Made by a program: the position numbers and the translations under genes
Notes under the pieces: model-generated
The model's input: the letters and a program-made list of their open reading frames with translations, nothing else
Databases searched by the model: none
Told to the model about the DNA's origin: nothing
NCBI GenBank assembly: GCA_965204875.1
Contig: OZ242020.1
Coordinates: 1,984,001-2,048,000 of the forward strand
Length of the DNA: 64,000 nucleotides
From: Aldehydirespirator sp965204875
GTDB taxonomy: Bacteria > Actinomycetota > Acidimicrobiia > Acidimicrobiales > Aldehydirespiratoraceae
Direction: 5' to 3'
In this document: piece by piece, positions 36,636 through 44,835 of the stretch
Numbering within the stretch: position 1 is the first letter of the stretch
Layout of the letters: each line of letters starts with the position of its first letter

Positions 36636-37517
36636 GTGAACCGCAACCCGATCATCACCTGTGCCATCACCGGCGCGGGCGACACTGCAGGCAAGCATCC
36701 CGCCCTGCCGGTCACCCCCGAGCAGATCGCGGCCTCGGCGCTGGAGGCGGCGGATGCGGGCGCGGCCATCGTGCACATCCATGTGCGCGACCCGGCCACC
36801 GGCAAGGGATCGCGCGATGTGGCGCTGTACCGCCGCACCGTCGAGCTGGTGAGGGCCTCCAATCGCGATGTGATCGTCAACCTCACCGCCGGCATGGGCG
36901 GCGACCTGCACATTGGCGATCCCGACCCGCTGGACTTCCGGTCCGAGGGCACCGACCTCGTCGGCGGCCTCGAGCGTCTCGCCCATGTGGAGGCGCTGCG
37001 GCCCGACATGTGCAGCATCGACTGCGGCTCGCTCAACTTCGGCGAGGGTCATCAGGTCTACGTGAGCACGCCGGACATGATCCGTGAGATGGCCGGGCGT
37101 GTCCGGGAGCTGGGCGTCAAGCCCGAGCTGGAGATCTTCGACACCGGGCATCTGTGGCTGGCCGGCAGGCTCGTGGACGAGGGCCTGATCGCTGATCCGC
37201 CGTGGATCCAGCTCTGCACCGGCATCCCCTACGGCACGCCCACCGACGTGGGCCTGCTGGCCGCGCTGAGGGCGATGCTGCCGGCGGGCTCGGAGTTCAC
37301 CACCTTCGCGCTGTCGGCCATGCAGGTCCCCTGGGCGGCTCAGGCGATGCTGCTCGGCGGCCACATCAGGGTCGGGCTCGAGGACAACCTGTACCTGGCC
37401 CGCGGCGTGTTCGCCTCCAACGCCGACCTCGTGGACCGGGCACGGCAACTCGTGGAGTTGATGGGCGGTCGGGTCCAGGGTCCCGACCAGGCACGGGAGA
37501 CGCTGGCGCTGGGCTGA
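36636..37517 (+). CDS. BKACE (DUF849) beta-keto acid cleavage enzyme
   Basis: A 293-residue TIM-barrel zinc enzyme. CAITGAGDTAGKHPALPVTP at the start and IVHIHVRDPATGKGSRD with the metal-binding H-x-H identify the beta-keto acid cleavage family, which condenses a beta-keto acid with acetyl-CoA and splits it (for example 3-keto-5-aminohexanoate or dehydrocarnitine). PELEIFDTGHLWLA and GGHIRVGLEDNLYL are also conserved. The substrate here is unassigned; a carnitine link would fit the demethylase cluster but is only inference. Confidence 0.9.
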   Translation: MNRNPIITCAITGAGDTAGKHPALPVTPEQIAASALEAADAGAAIVHIHVRDPATGKGSRDVALYRRTVELVRASNRDVIVNLTAGMGGDLHIGDPDPLDFRSEGTDLVGGLERLAHVEALRPDMCSIDCGSLNFGEGHQVYVSTPDMIREMAGRVRELGVKPELEIFDTGHLWLAGRLVDEGLIADPPWIQLCTGIPYGTPTDVGLLAALRAMLPAGSEFTTFALSAMQVPWAAQAMLLGGHIRVGLEDNLYLARGVFASNADLVDRARQLVELMGGRVQGPDQARETLALG

Positions 37518-37622
37518 GGGGCTGAGCGGCTGAGCGGGTTCGGAGCAACTTTCCGGCTGCTTGGCCGCGCCGCCCACGGTTCTGTACGGTTGGCGCGCTC
37601 GCGCCTGCAGGGGGGAACGTTC

Positions 37623-39572
37623 ATGGGGAAGAGATCACACTCCAAGCGGCTGCCGCGGCTCACGACGCCGCTGGTGCGAGACGGCGGGCGGCTGCGCCCC
37701 GCCACCTGGGACGAGGCGCTCGACCGCGCCGCCGCCGGCTTCCGGCGGGTGCTCGACCGGCACGGTCCCGAGGGCTTCGGCATGTTCAGCTGCTCCAAGG
37801 CGACCAACGAGATGAACTACGCGGCGCAGAAGTTCATCCGCACGGTGATCGGGTCGAACAACATCGACTCTTGCAACCGAACTTGACACGCCCCCTCCGT
37901 CGTCGGTCTGGCGACAGTGTTCGGAGTGGGGGGCGGGACCTCCTCGTACGCCGAGGTCGCCGAGGCCGATGTGATCCTGCTGTGGGGCTCCAACGCCCGC
38001 GAGGCGCATCCGATCTTCTTTCACCACCTGCTCAAGGGCCTCGACAACGGTGCCCGCATGTACGCCATCGACCCTCGGCGGACCTCCTCGGCCAAGTTCG
38101 CCGACCGCTGGCTGGGGCTGTCCGTGGGCACCGACATCGCTCTGGCCAACGCCGCGGGGGCCGAGATCATCCGCGCCGGATTGCACGACACCGAGTTCAT
38201 CGCCCGCGCCACGCAGGGCTTCGACGCCTACGCCGCCCATGTCGAGCCGTGCACCCTCGACTGGGCCGCACAGCAGACGGGTGTGCCCGCGGAGGCCGTC
38301 CGCGAGATGGCCCACGCCTACGCGGCCGCGCCGAGGGCGCAGATCCTGTGGACGCTGGGCATCACCGAGCATCACAACGCGGTGGACAACGTGGTGTCGC
38401 TGTGCAACCTGGCGCTGCTCACCGGCCACGTCGGCCGCCGGGGGTCGGGCCTGGTGCCGCTGCGCGGCCAGAACAACGTCCAGGGCGGCGGCGACATGGG
38501 GGCCATCCCCAACAAGTTCCCCGGCTTCCAGGACGTGGCGGACGGCAGCGTCAGGGCCAAGTTCGAGGCCGCCTACGGAACCCGGCTCAACGGTGTCCCG
38601 GGCAAGCACCTGACGCTGATGTTCGAGGCGATGGAGGCCGGCGAGCTGAGGGCCTGCTATGTCATCGGCGAGAACCCGGCCGACTCCGAGGCTGACGTGC
38701 AGCACGCCCGCAAGCTGCTGGCCGGCCTCGACATCCTCGTGGTCCAGGACATCTTCATGACCCGCACCGCCGAGATGGCCGACGTGGTGCTGCCCGCCTC
38801 GCTGGCCTGGGCCGAGTCCGAGGGCACGGTCACCTCCAGCGAGCGCCGCGTGCAGCGTGTGCGGGCAGCGGTGCCGCCCCCGGGCCAGGCTCGCCACGAC
38901 ATCGACATACTCGCGGCGCTCGCCCGCCGCCTCGGCACCGATCTGGGCGACGTGACGCCACAGGGACTCTGGGACGAGCTGCGCTCCCTCTCGCCGCTGC
39001 ATGCCGGCATGTCCTGGGAGCGCCTCGAGGCGTCCGGCGGCCTCCAGTGGCCCTGCCCCAGCGAGGACCATCCGGGCTCGCCGTTCCTGCACGGCTGGCT
39101 GTGGGCCGACGACCTCGAGGGCCGCGATCCCGCCCCGTTCAGCGTCACTGTCCACGAGGGGCCCAAGGAGCAGCTCAGCGAGGACTTCCCGCTGCGGCTC
39201 ACCACCGGCCGCGCCCTCGACTCCTACAACACGGGAGTCCAGTCGGGCGGCTACGAGTCGCCGATCCGCTACGGCGACGCCATCGATGTGAGTCCGCACG
39301 ACGCCGCCGCGCTCGGCGTTGCCGACGGCGAGCGGGTGCTGGTGGCGTCGCCGCGGGGGTCGGTGGAGATGGGCGTGCGAATCCAGCCCGACATCCCCGC
39401 CGGGCTGACCTTCACCACCTTCCACTTCCCGGAGCTGGTGGACACGAACGTGCTCACCAACGACGAGTGGGACCCACGCTCGGGCACCTCCGAGTTCAAG
39501 GCGGCGGCCATCCGCATCTCCAAACTCGAGCCGCAGCCACTCGAGCCGCAGCCGCTCTCGCGGGGCGCATGA
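37623..39572 (+). CDS. fdhA: Formate dehydrogenase alpha subunit, C-terminal catalytic part, selenoprotein
   Basis: A molybdopterin/tungstopterin oxidoreductase oxidising formate to CO2. The reading frame crosses TGA at 37884-37886 (residue 88) in the context CNRT-U-HAPSVVGLATVFG, exactly where selenocysteine or cysteine ligates Mo/W in formate dehydrogenases, and continues 561 residues to 39572. A SECIS-like hairpin follows the TGA. Further motifs: VILLWGSNAREAHP, IDPRRTSSAKFADRWL, RGQNNVQGGGDMGA, YVIGENPADSEAD, LRLTTGRALDSYNTGVQS. The usual N-terminal Fe-S part is missing and is encoded at 41615. ATG 37623 follows a GGGGGGAA run. The C-terminus repeats LEPQP. Confidence 0.9.
37884..37935 (+). 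promoter_or_regulatory. Selenocysteine TGA codon and SECIS-like hairpin
   Basis: Immediately 3' of the TGA, CGCCCCC (37889-37895) pairs with GGGGGCG (37929-37935), TCCG (37896-37899) with CGGA (37922-37925), and an upper stem (GTCG/CGAC about 37902-37915) presents GGTCTGG at the tip. A GGTCTG apical loop at this distance is the hallmark of the E. coli fdhF SECIS, bound by SelB. Confidence 0.85.
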
Positions 39573-39706
39573 GAGTCCTGTTCGATTGCTTCAGCCGGCG
39601 CCATCGCTGCGGATCGATGCCGCGCTCGCACAGCGCATGAGAGTCCTGTTCGATTGCTTCAGCCGGCGCCATCGCTGCGGATCGATGCCGCGCTCGCACA
39701 GCGCAT
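39565..39706. repeat. Exact 68-bp tandem duplication after fdhA
   Basis: Units start at 39565 and 39633 with GCGCATGAGAGTCCTG and run identically for 68 bp; a third GCGCATGA begins at 39701. The first unit spans the fdhA stop codon. The copies are identical, so this is recent. Confidence 0.95.
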
Positions 39707-39762
39707 GACCGACTCTTCCTGCCGGACACGACAGTCCTGTACACGACAGTGCTGCTGAGGGC

Positions 39763-41544
39763 ATGACAGACCTGCATCTGAGCGCGGACCGTGCCAGCGC
39801 GGCCGAGGTTGCGGCGGTTGACGGGGCGCTGGAGCGGCTCGGCGTGGATCCGGTGGTGCGCCCCGAGACCGAGCGCCTGTTCACCTCGGGAACGGCCCGC
39901 CGGCGCGAGCGTCGCCGCTTCCTGCTGCCGGCATTGCACGCCCTGCAGAACACGGCGGGCTGGATCAGTCCCGGCGGCATCAACCACGTGGCGGAGACCC
40001 TCGGCGTGCCGCCGGCCGATGCCTTCGGCGTGGCCGGCTTCTATGACATGTTCCGCACCACCGCGCCCGGCCACGGCGGCGACACCTTCCACGTGTGCGT
40101 GGACGCGGCCTGCGGTATCGCCGGGTTCGAGGAGCTGGCGGCGGAGCTGGAGGCCGCCGGGCACCATGTGCACCGCAGCCCCTGCCTGGGCCAGTGCGAG
40201 CGGGCGCCGGCGCTGTTCGTGCAGGGCTCGCAGGGTCGTGCGGACCGTGTGCCCGCCGACGGCGCGGCCTTCGAGTTGCCGCAGGCCGGAGATCCCTCGC
40301 TGCGCCTGCTGCGCCGCATCGGCGCGGTCGATCCCACCTCGCTGGACTCCTACCTCGCCCACGGCGGCTACGAGGCGCTGAGGCGCGCCGGCGAGCTGGG
40401 CGCTGCCGCCGTGCTGGCCGCGGTCTCGGACTCGGGCCTCTCAGGGCGCGGCGGCGCGGCCTTCCCGACGGGCGTCAAGTGGCGTGCGGTGGCCGCCGAG
40501 GCCGGGCGCCCCAGGCATGTGGTCGCCAACTGCGACGAGTCCGAGCCGGGCACCTTCAAGGACCGCATCGTGATGGAGCACGACCCGTTTGCGCTGGTGG
40601 AGGCGATGACCATCGCCGGGCTGGCCACGGGAGCGAGCAACGGCTGGATCTACATCCGCGGCGAGTACCCGTTGGCCACCGCCCGCCTGCAGGGTGCCAT
40701 CGCCGCGGCGCGCGCCGCGGGGCTGCTCGGCGCGGACGCGGCCGGCACCGGCCACGACTTCGACATCTCGGTGTGGAGGGGCGCGGGCGCCTACATCTGC
40801 GGCGAGGAGACGGCACTGTTCAACTCGCTGGAGGGGTTCCGGGGCGAGCCGCGCAACAAGCCGCCGTTCCCGACCACCCACGGCCTGTTCGGTGAGCCGA
40901 CCGCCATCAACAACCCCGAGACGCTGCTCAACGTGATCGACATCGTGATCTCCGGCGCCGAGGCATATCGCACCAGGGGGACCGAGCGCTCGCCGGGCAC
41001 CAAGCTGCTGTGCCTGTCCGGGCGCCTGGGCAGGCCCGGCCTCTACGAGGTGCCCTTCGGCACGACGCTGGGCGAGGTGCTGGAGCTGGCCGGGGGTGTC
41101 ACCGGCACCGGCACGCTGCAGGCGGTGCTGATGGGCGGCGCGGCCGGATCGTTCGTTGGCCCGGACTCGCTCTCTATGCCGCTCACCCTCGAGGACACCC
41201 GGGCCGCCGGCACGACGCTCGGCTCCGGGGTGGTGATGGCCTTCGACACGTCAGTGGACATGACCGGCGTGGTGGTGCGGATCGCGGAGTTCTTCCGCAA
41301 CGAGTCCTGCGGCCAGTGCGTGCCCTGCCGCGTCGGCGCGGTGCGCCAGCACGAGACGCTCGTGCAGATGCGCCGGCGGGGCGTGCTGTCGCCGCAGCAG
41401 CGCGAGCTCATCGACGACATGGCCCAGGCGATGGTCGATGCCTCGATCTGCGGCCTGGGCCACACTGCGGCCTCAGCGGTCCGCTCGGCGCTGGACCTCG
41501 GGCTGATCCCGCAGGCACCCGATAGCGTCCAGAACCGGCAATGA
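39763..41544 (+). CDS. fdhB: NuoE-NuoF fusion, NAD-binding diaphorase of formate dehydrogenase
   Basis: A 593-residue fusion passing electrons from formate dehydrogenase to NAD+. NuoE-like part (about 20-175): LPALHALQNTAGWIS, AFGVAGFYDMF, and [2Fe-2S] cysteines in CVDAACGIAGF and CLGQCERAPA. NuoF-like part (about 190-590): SGRGGAAFPTGVKW, YIRGEYP, GAGAYICGEETAL for FMN/NADH, and ESCGQCVPCRVG plus ICGLG for the N3 [4Fe-4S]. It lies between the two halves of the alpha subunit, supporting a cytoplasmic NAD-reducing complex. Confidence 0.93.
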   Translation: MTDLHLSADRASAAEVAAVDGALERLGVDPVVRPETERLFTSGTARRRERRRFLLPALHALQNTAGWISPGGINHVAETLGVPPADAFGVAGFYDMFRTTAPGHGGDTFHVCVDAACGIAGFEELAAELEAAGHHVHRSPCLGQCERAPALFVQGSQGRADRVPADGAAFELPQAGDPSLRLLRRIGAVDPTSLDSYLAHGGYEALRRAGELGAAAVLAAVSDSGLSGRGGAAFPTGVKWRAVAAEAGRPRHVVANCDESEPGTFKDRIVMEHDPFALVEAMTIAGLATGASNGWIYIRGEYPLATARLQGAIAAARAAGLLGADAAGTGHDFDISVWRGAGAYICGEETALFNSLEGFRGEPRNKPPFPTTHGLFGEPTAINNPETLLNVIDIVISGAEAYRTRGTERSPGTKLLCLSGRLGRPGLYEVPFGTTLGEVLELAGGVTGTGTLQAVLMGGAAGSFVGPDSLSMPLTLEDTRAAGTTLGSGVVMAFDTSVDMTGVVVRIAEFFRNESCGQCVPCRVGAVRQHETLVQMRRRGVLSPQQRELIDDMAQAMVDASICGLGHTAASAVRSALDLGLIPQAPDSVQNRQ

Positions 41545-41646
41545 GTGACACGGCTACGCACGCGGCGACGGCTACTCAACGGAGCGATACAGGCCGTGGG
41601 GGGATCTGCCCGCAATGAGTGACACAGCTACGCACGCGGCGACGGA
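41538..41646. repeat. 74-bp-period duplication of the fdhB/fdhA-N junction
   Basis: GCAATGAGTGACAC(G/A)GCTACGCACGC occurs at 41538 and 41612, matching over about 34 bp with one change. Each copy holds an ATGA; in the first, the TGA is the stop of the NuoEF gene. The first ATG opens only a 25-codon decoy frame; the second starts the real gene. Confidence 0.9.
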
Positions 41647-42508
41647 CTCGATCACGGGATCGGTGACCGAGACGCCTGTGACGCTGACCATCGACGGGCG
41701 GGCTGTGGAGGTGCCGGCGGGCGTCACGATCCACGCCGCCTGCTCGCAGGCCGGCATCGACACGCCGACGCTGTGCTGGGCCGAGAACCTGACCCCGGTC
41801 AACGTCTGCCGGGTGTGCGTGGTGGAGCTCGAGGGTTCGAGGGCGCTGGCGCCCGCGTGCTCGCGGCCCGTCGAGGAAGCGATGGTGGTGCTGACCGACT
41901 CGCCCAGGGTGCGCCACAGCCGCCGCATGGTGCTCGAGTTCCTCGGCTCGAGCGTCGATCTCAGCCAGGCCGAGAGCCTTCACCGCTGGATGGAACTGTA
42001 CGGCGCCGACCCCGACCGCTATGGCAGCGAGGGCGGGCCGGTGCAGCGGGTGGAGGAGCCGGTGTTGGTGCAGGACGAGCTGTACATCCGCGACTACTCC
42101 AAGTGCGTGCTCTGCTACAAGTGCGTGGAGGCCTGCGGCGACGACGCCCAGCACACCTACGCCATCGCCGTGTCGGGCCGGGGCTTCGAGGCGCGCATCT
42201 CGACCGAGTTCGATGTGACGCTGCCCGACTCGGCCTGCGTCTATTGCGGCAACTGCGTGGGGGTGTGCCCGACCGGCGCGCTGCAGTTCAAGACCGAGTA
42301 CGACCTGCGCCGGCGTGACGAGTGGCGGCCCGATGAGCAGACCGTCACCCGCACGGTCTGCTCCTATTGCGGTGTGGGCTGCAACCTCGACCTGCACGTG
42401 CAGGACGAGCGGATCGTGAAGGTCACCTCGCCGTCAGACCACTCCGTCACCAGCGGCCACCTCTGCATCAAGGGCCGCTTCGGCTGGCAGTACGTCCACG
42501 GCGAGTAG
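41615..42508 (+). CDS. Formate dehydrogenase alpha subunit, N-terminal iron-sulfur part
   Basis: A 297-residue protein equal to the N-terminal third of NAD-type FdhA. A [2Fe-2S] ferredoxin domain (about 20-100, CWAENLTPVNVCRVC), NuoG-like His/Cys region, two [4Fe-4S] motifs (CVLCYKCVEAC and CVYCGNCVGVCP), then the Mo-bisMGD [4Fe-4S] domain (CSYCGVGCNLDLHV ... HLCIKGRFGW). It stops right where full-length FdhA would continue into the segment that opens the gene at 37623 (RLTTPLVRDGGRL). The two polypeptides must assemble around the cofactor. The start is the second of two duplicated ATGs. Confidence 0.92.
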   Translation: MSDTATHAATDSITGSVTETPVTLTIDGRAVEVPAGVTIHAACSQAGIDTPTLCWAENLTPVNVCRVCVVELEGSRALAPACSRPVEEAMVVLTDSPRVRHSRRMVLEFLGSSVDLSQAESLHRWMELYGADPDRYGSEGGPVQRVEEPVLVQDELYIRDYSKCVLCYKCVEACGDDAQHTYAIAVSGRGFEARISTEFDVTLPDSACVYCGNCVGVCPTGALQFKTEYDLRRRDEWRPDEQTVTRTVCSYCGVGCNLDLHVQDERIVKVTSPSDHSVTSGHLCIKGRFGWQYVHGE

Positions 42509-42509
42509 G

Positions 42510-42684
42510 CACAGCCACTGGCAGCCTCCGGCAATCGCTCGGACATCTCCACCGCGCACTGCACCGTCGCTCGCGGGGACAATCCCAGAACGGTGGCTGC
42601 GTGTCGCCAGGCTCTCACATGGTCGGCCTTGAGCAGCGATTGGTCGTTGCCGATCTTCATGGACAGCCGCGCGGCGCCACGCAC
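42510..42684 (-). pseudogene. Possible HipA C-terminal remnant
   Basis: The minus strand reads ARLSMKIGNDQSLLKADHV... then WRHAATVLGLSPRATVQCAV and SERLPEAASG, which resembles the C-terminal tail of HipA-type kinases (MKIG..., a helix, then a LGL-x-P segment). No kinase core or antitoxin is next to it, and the frame then runs into the antisense of the neighbouring gene. Weak evidence; it may be chance. Confidence 0.35.
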
Positions 42685-42690
42685 ATGACT

Positions 42691-43884
42691 CTAGGGCTGC
42701 ACGAAGCGGGGCTCGCGCTCGCGCAGCTCGGTCGGCCGCTCGCATCCGAGCTGGTGCATCACGCTGATCAGCTGCTCGCCGATCATGGCTGCGACATGCT
42801 CGGCGCCGGAGTGGCCGAGCGCGCACAGGCCGTACATGAACGAGCGGCCCGAGAAGGCGAAGTCGGCGCCGAGCGCCAGCACCCGGGCCACGTCGAGGCC
42901 GCTGCGCACGCCGCTGTCGAACAGCACCGGCACCTTGCCGCCGATGCGCTCCAGCACCCGCCCGAGCGCCTCGACGGGTGCGGGGGATGCGTCGAGCTGG
43001 CGGCCGCCGTGGTTCGACACGATCACCGCGTCTGCGCCGGTGTCCGCGCAGCGCAGCGCGTCGTCGGGGTGCAGGATTCCCTTGACCACCAGCGGCCCCG
43101 GCCAGAGTTCGCGGGTCTCGGCCAGGTAGTCCCACGAGAGCGTGCCGCCGAGGCTGGCCCCGACGAACCCTGCAAGCCTCTTGAGGGTGGCCCGCTCCAC
43201 GTAGGGCTCCAGGGTGCGGAACCTCGGCAGCCCCGATCGCAGCAGCCCGAGCGTCCACGCGGGTCGCACGGCGGCCTGGGACACGTGGCGCAGCGAGATC
43301 CTCGGCGGCATGGTGACACGCTGGCGGGTCTGGCGCTCGCGGCGGGCCCGCGCCGGCACGTCGGCGGTGACCACCAGCACGCCGAACCCGGCGGCGCGGG
43401 CGCGGCCCAGCAGGTGCTCGCGCACCGCCGGGTCGGTGGGCGGGTAGAGCTGGAACCAGCCCATTCCCTGTGCCCGTGGCCCGACGGTGGCGAGGTCGGC
43501 GGTGTTCACGGTGCTGGCCACATAGGGGATGCGGCACCGCGCCGCGGTCTCGGCCAGGGCCTCGTCGGCTCCGGGCCAGATCAGCCCGGTCAGCCCGACC
43601 GGCGAGATCCCCAGCGGCAGCGAGTAGCGCACGCCGAACAGCTCGACGCCGGTGTCGGGCTCGAGCCGGCCCCGCAGCAGCCGCGGCGTCATCACCACCC
43701 GCTGCAGCGTGTCGGTGTTGCGGCGCAGCGCGTGCTCGGCGCCCTCGCCGCTGTCGAGGTACTCCCAGGCGAAGCGGGGGATCCGCCGCCGCGCCCCGCG
43801 GCGCAGGTCCTCAACGCTCTGATATCGCAGCGGGGGCTTGCGCCGAGGGGGCGTGCCGTCAGCGTGCCGGCGGTTCCAGTTCAC
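42691..43884 (-). CDS. FMN-dependent alpha-hydroxy acid oxidase/dehydrogenase
   Basis: A 397-residue enzyme of the L-lactate dehydrogenase/glycolate oxidase family. Motifs: RRIPRFAWEYLDSGEGAE at the N-terminus, PVGLTGLIWPGADEALA, GWFQLYPP, VLVVTADVP, LVVKGILHPDDA, the catalytic His in VSNHGGRQLDASPAPVEAL, and FDSGVRSGLDVARVLALGA for FMN phosphate. It oxidises a 2-hydroxy acid to a 2-keto acid; which one is not determinable. GTG 43884 overlaps the end of the upstream dienelactone hydrolase gene by 26 bp, so the two are co-translated. Confidence 0.92.
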   Translation of the reverse strand: MNWNRRHADGTPPRRKPPLRYQSVEDLRRGARRRIPRFAWEYLDSGEGAEHALRRNTDTLQRVVMTPRLLRGRLEPDTGVELFGVRYSLPLGISPVGLTGLIWPGADEALAETAARCRIPYVASTVNTADLATVGPRAQGMGWFQLYPPTDPAVREHLLGRARAAGFGVLVVTADVPARARRERQTRQRVTMPPRISLRHVSQAAVRPAWTLGLLRSGLPRFRTLEPYVERATLKRLAGFVGASLGGTLSWDYLAETRELWPGPLVVKGILHPDDALRCADTGADAVIVSNHGGRQLDASPAPVEALGRVLERIGGKVPVLFDSGVRSGLDVARVLALGADFAFSGRSFMYGLCALGHSGAEHVAAMIGEQLISVMHQLGCERPTELREREPRFVQP

Positions 43885-44653
43885 GTGCCAGCAGCGCCAG
43901 CGTCTGCGACCAGGACAGCTCTGCCGCGGCCTCGTTGTAGGTGGGCGCCCCCGGCCAGGTGTAGCCGTGGTCGGCGCCAGGGTGGATGTCGATGACGACC
44001 CGGTCGCCGAGCGCGGCCGCCGCGTCGATGAAGGGCTGCATGCCGGCGACGCTCATGATCGTGTCGGCCTCCCCGAATCCGGCATAGAGCGACCCGGCGA
44101 GCTGTCCGACGCTGAGGTGGGGCGAGTCGGAGGCATCGTCCACCAGGAACGACGGATGCCACATGGCGCCTGCGGTGAACTGGTCGGGCAGCCGCATCAT
44201 CGTGCGGAACACGGCCCTCGCCCCCAGGCAGAAGCCGATGCAGCCGACTTTGCTGAGCGACCCGGCCGGACGCTCGCCCTCGAGGATCGCCAAGGTCGCG
44301 TCGAGGTCAGCCTGAATGCCGCCGTCGCTGAGCGAGGAGAGCATCTCGAAGATCCTGCCGCGGGCGGAGGGGTCGGCGGCGATGTCGGTGGGGCTGAAGC
44401 CGATCATGCGGCCGTGCCGGTGATAGAGGTCCGGCACGGCCACGTCGTATCCGCACCCGGCGAGGCGCCGGGCGAAGGCGTGGGTCGCGGCACGCATGCC
44501 GGGGCCGTCATGGAACAGCACCACAGCAGGGTGCGGCCCACCCGTCTCGGGGCGCTTGCGCAGCACCGCCATAGGCTCGCCATCACTGGCGGTATCAACG
44601 ACCGTCTCGTGGATCGCATGATGGAATGCTCGGTTGTCCTGATGTCTGCTCAC
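43859..44653 (-). CDS. Dienelactone hydrolase family protein
   Basis: A 264-residue alpha/beta hydrolase. HPAVVLFHDGPGMRAATHAFA, YDVAVPDLYHRHGRM, the nucleophile Cys in KVGCIGFCLGARAVF, and IHPGADHGYTWPG with the catalytic His give a complete Cys-Asp-His triad of the dienelactone hydrolase type. Its 3' end overlaps the FMN oxidase gene, suggesting joint use in breakdown of a lactone or ester to a hydroxy acid. Start ATG 44653. Confidence 0.9.
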   Translation of the reverse strand: MSRHQDNRAFHHAIHETVVDTASDGEPMAVLRKRPETGGPHPAVVLFHDGPGMRAATHAFARRLAGCGYDVAVPDLYHRHGRMIGFSPTDIAADPSARGRIFEMLSSLSDGGIQADLDATLAILEGERPAGSLSKVGCIGFCLGARAVFRTMMRLPDQFTAGAMWHPSFLVDDASDSPHLSVGQLAGSLYAGFGEADTIMSVAGMQPFIDAAAALGDRVVIDIHPGADHGYTWPGAPTYNEAAAELSWSQTLALLARELEPPAR

Positions 44654-44835
44654 AGCGCCCAGTATCGCAGCCCACGTGACTGTCGCGAGTTAGCTACCTG
44701 GCGTTGACGGTGACCGACTTGCTCGCTGGTGTCACCGGCGGCGGTGTGCCCGAGGAGCGGTAGTGAGGACGAGCGCACCATGCCTCCACGGGCGATGCTG
44801 GCGCGCACCCCCGCCGCGTGCTTCAATGGGCGGCC

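Noticed and set aside
37884..37886. TGA as a nonsense mutation splitting formate dehydrogenase into two genes
   Set aside because: Conservation continues without a break across the codon, it sits at the known Sec/Cys position, and a SECIS-like hairpin follows.
37928..37933. G6 run in formate dehydrogenase as another contingency tract
   Set aside because: Too short, in a correct frame, and explained as the 3' arm of the SECIS stem.
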